DNA of 64,000 nt from JAJFUB01 sp964622325 (GTDB taxonomy: Bacteria; Armatimonadota; Zipacnadia; Zipacnadales; UBA11051): NCBI GenBank assembly GCA_964622325.1, contig CAZUOJ010000001.1:1-64000 (forward strand), given 5' to 3'. The notes under the pieces are model-generated. The model did no database searches. It worked only from the letters and a program-made list of their open reading frames with translations, and was not told the origin of the DNA. A program made the translations under genes and the position numbers. Below are positions 63,307 to 64,000 of this stretch, piece by piece (position 1 is the stretch's first letter; each line of letters opens with the position of its first letter).

Positions 63307-64000
63307 CTAACGCGTCGGCTTGTTTTGCTGCTGGGCCTGCAGCTCCCGCAGCTGCCGCAGCAATAAATCGGCTTTCTCCGTCCAGGGATTACGATAATCC
63401 GGATTAATGGCTTTGCGCAAAAAGCGGCATTTGCGGGGATCCTCTTTGAGTTCGCGGACTTTTTGCTTCACTAATTCCACATCATCAATGGGGAAAAAGC
63501 CGATCTGACGATCGCCACATTCGACTAAATAGCCATATTGAGCATTGGGCAGCCCCTCAGCATTATCCAAAAAAGGCGGAATAGCCGCGAAATCCAGCAG
63601 GATTTGCTCGGCTTTTTTTTCGCGCCCCGCTGCCAGTTGCGCCACGGCCAAAAAATAACGAATCTCCAGCCCGCGTGGGGATTGGGGATAATTAAATTGA
63701 TAGGCCAGCAACTGGCGGATCGCTAAATCGGGATCATCGGGAATGGAGAGGATAATCAGATCCAGTTCAGCGTCGGCGCGGGCGCCTGTGTTATTTTGGG
63801 GGTCCAGCTTAATTGCGGCTTCCAGTAAGGGCTTGGCCAGCAGCGGGCGTTCCATTTCGAGATATAAATGGCCTAAATCGGCATGAAGGCGCGCGTCTTG
63901 CGGGCGCTGTTGCAAGGCGCGCTGCAGCTGAATAATCTGGCGCGCTTGCCCCAGCATATGAATAAAAACATCCGGCGCATAATAGCCGTAAGTGCGGAAA
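63307..64000 (-). CDS. TPR protein, 5' end outside the window (partial)
   Basis: At least 230 residues on the minus strand. The frame remains open to the edge (FRTYGYYAPDVFIH before the internal Met at 63957), so the gene continues beyond 64000. TPR units are visible: ARLHADLGHLYLEMERPLLA and RGLEIRYFLAVAQLAAGREKKA. The C-terminal half is less repetitive and ends in a basic, glutamine-rich tail. It is probably the C-terminal part of a larger membrane or scaffold protein. Confidence 0.72.
   Translation of the reverse strand, partial: FRTYGYYAPDVFIHMLGQARQIIQLQRALQQRPQDARLHADLGHLYLEMERPLLAKPLLEAAIKLDPQNNTGARADAELDLIILSIPDDPDLAIRQLLAYQFNYPQSPRGLEIRYFLAVAQLAAGREKKAEQILLDFAAIPPFLDNAEGLPNAQYGYLVECGDRQIGFFPIDDVELVKQKVRELKEDPRKCRFLRKAINPDYRNPWTEKADLLLRQLRELQAQQQNKPTR

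Noticed and set aside
1..64000. CRISPR array or intact insertion sequence
   Set aside because: No regularly spaced repeats or complete transposase was seen by eye.

Overview
The window looks like chromosomal DNA from a member of the Armatimonadota or a close relative, probably an uncultured glycan degrader. The best marker is the secreted prepilin-like protein at 38871-39620. It has the N-terminal signature FPVFARAREKARQTSC and a C-terminal H-x9-DG motif, which is typical of the expanded pseudopilins of that phylum. Other genes are ordinary bacterial housekeeping genes (alr, rpmE, prfA, prmC, a sua5/tsaC gene, ychF, ftsK, rimO, carB) mixed with many carbohydrate-active enzymes. No rRNA gene, CRISPR array or intact insertion sequence was seen.

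Layout. 1-4.3 kb: the tail of a gene, a GreA-type factor with a very long N-terminal extension, and alanine racemase. 4.5-20.8 kb: a sugar region with a 1498-residue GH2-like protein, a frameshifted secreted gene, a compositionally foreign island (about 10.13-13.65 kb: GH39-like hydrolase plus transposase and recombinase relics) that ends beside an initiator tRNA-Met gene, then an apparent operon of GH4, URO-D-like, secreted TIM-barrel-like, esterase and YhhN genes preceded by an MFS transporter. 21-26 kb: the minus-strand cluster rpmE, DUF1385, prfA, prmC, sua5, ychF. 26-29.5 kb: a secreted 3D-domain protein and a membrane-fusion-like protein joined to a peptidase-like domain. 30-38.6 kb: a second glycan region (beta-propeller, Gfo/Idh/MocA, heparinase-like, beta-helix) and a free-standing GyrA C-terminal fragment. 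38.8-40.6 kb: a prepilin gene behind a cobalamin riboswitch, and a zinc-ribbon protein. 41-46 kb: ftsK, an orphan amino-methyltransferase and rimO. 46-54.8 kb: 2-hydroxyacid dehydrogenase, class III aminotransferase, a tandem QueG/RdhA-like iron-sulfur protein, a GH95-like enzyme and a phosphoesterase. 54.8-64 kb: a DUF4380-like protein, a response regulator, a zinc-ribbon/TPR protein, a radical-SAM activase, carB, an M20 peptidase and the end of a TPR gene.

The strongest unexplained signal is compositional. The trinucleotide GGT and its complement ACC are nearly absent from native DNA, on both strands, in all frames and between genes. By eye, none occur from 15241 to 17760. Many of the few copies present elsewhere are forced by the protein sequence (Trp or Met followed by a codon starting with T or GT) or lie in structured RNA. 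The 10.1-13.6 kb island has GGT/ACC at roughly normal frequency, so this signal also separates native from imported DNA here.

How the genes fit together (inference): extracellular and cytoplasmic glycosidases, an esterase, a transporter and NAD-dependent dehydrogenases suggest use of plant or microbial polysaccharides. A cobalamin riboswitch, a URO-D-like protein and a QueG/RdhA-like protein suggest that B12 chemistry matters to the cell.
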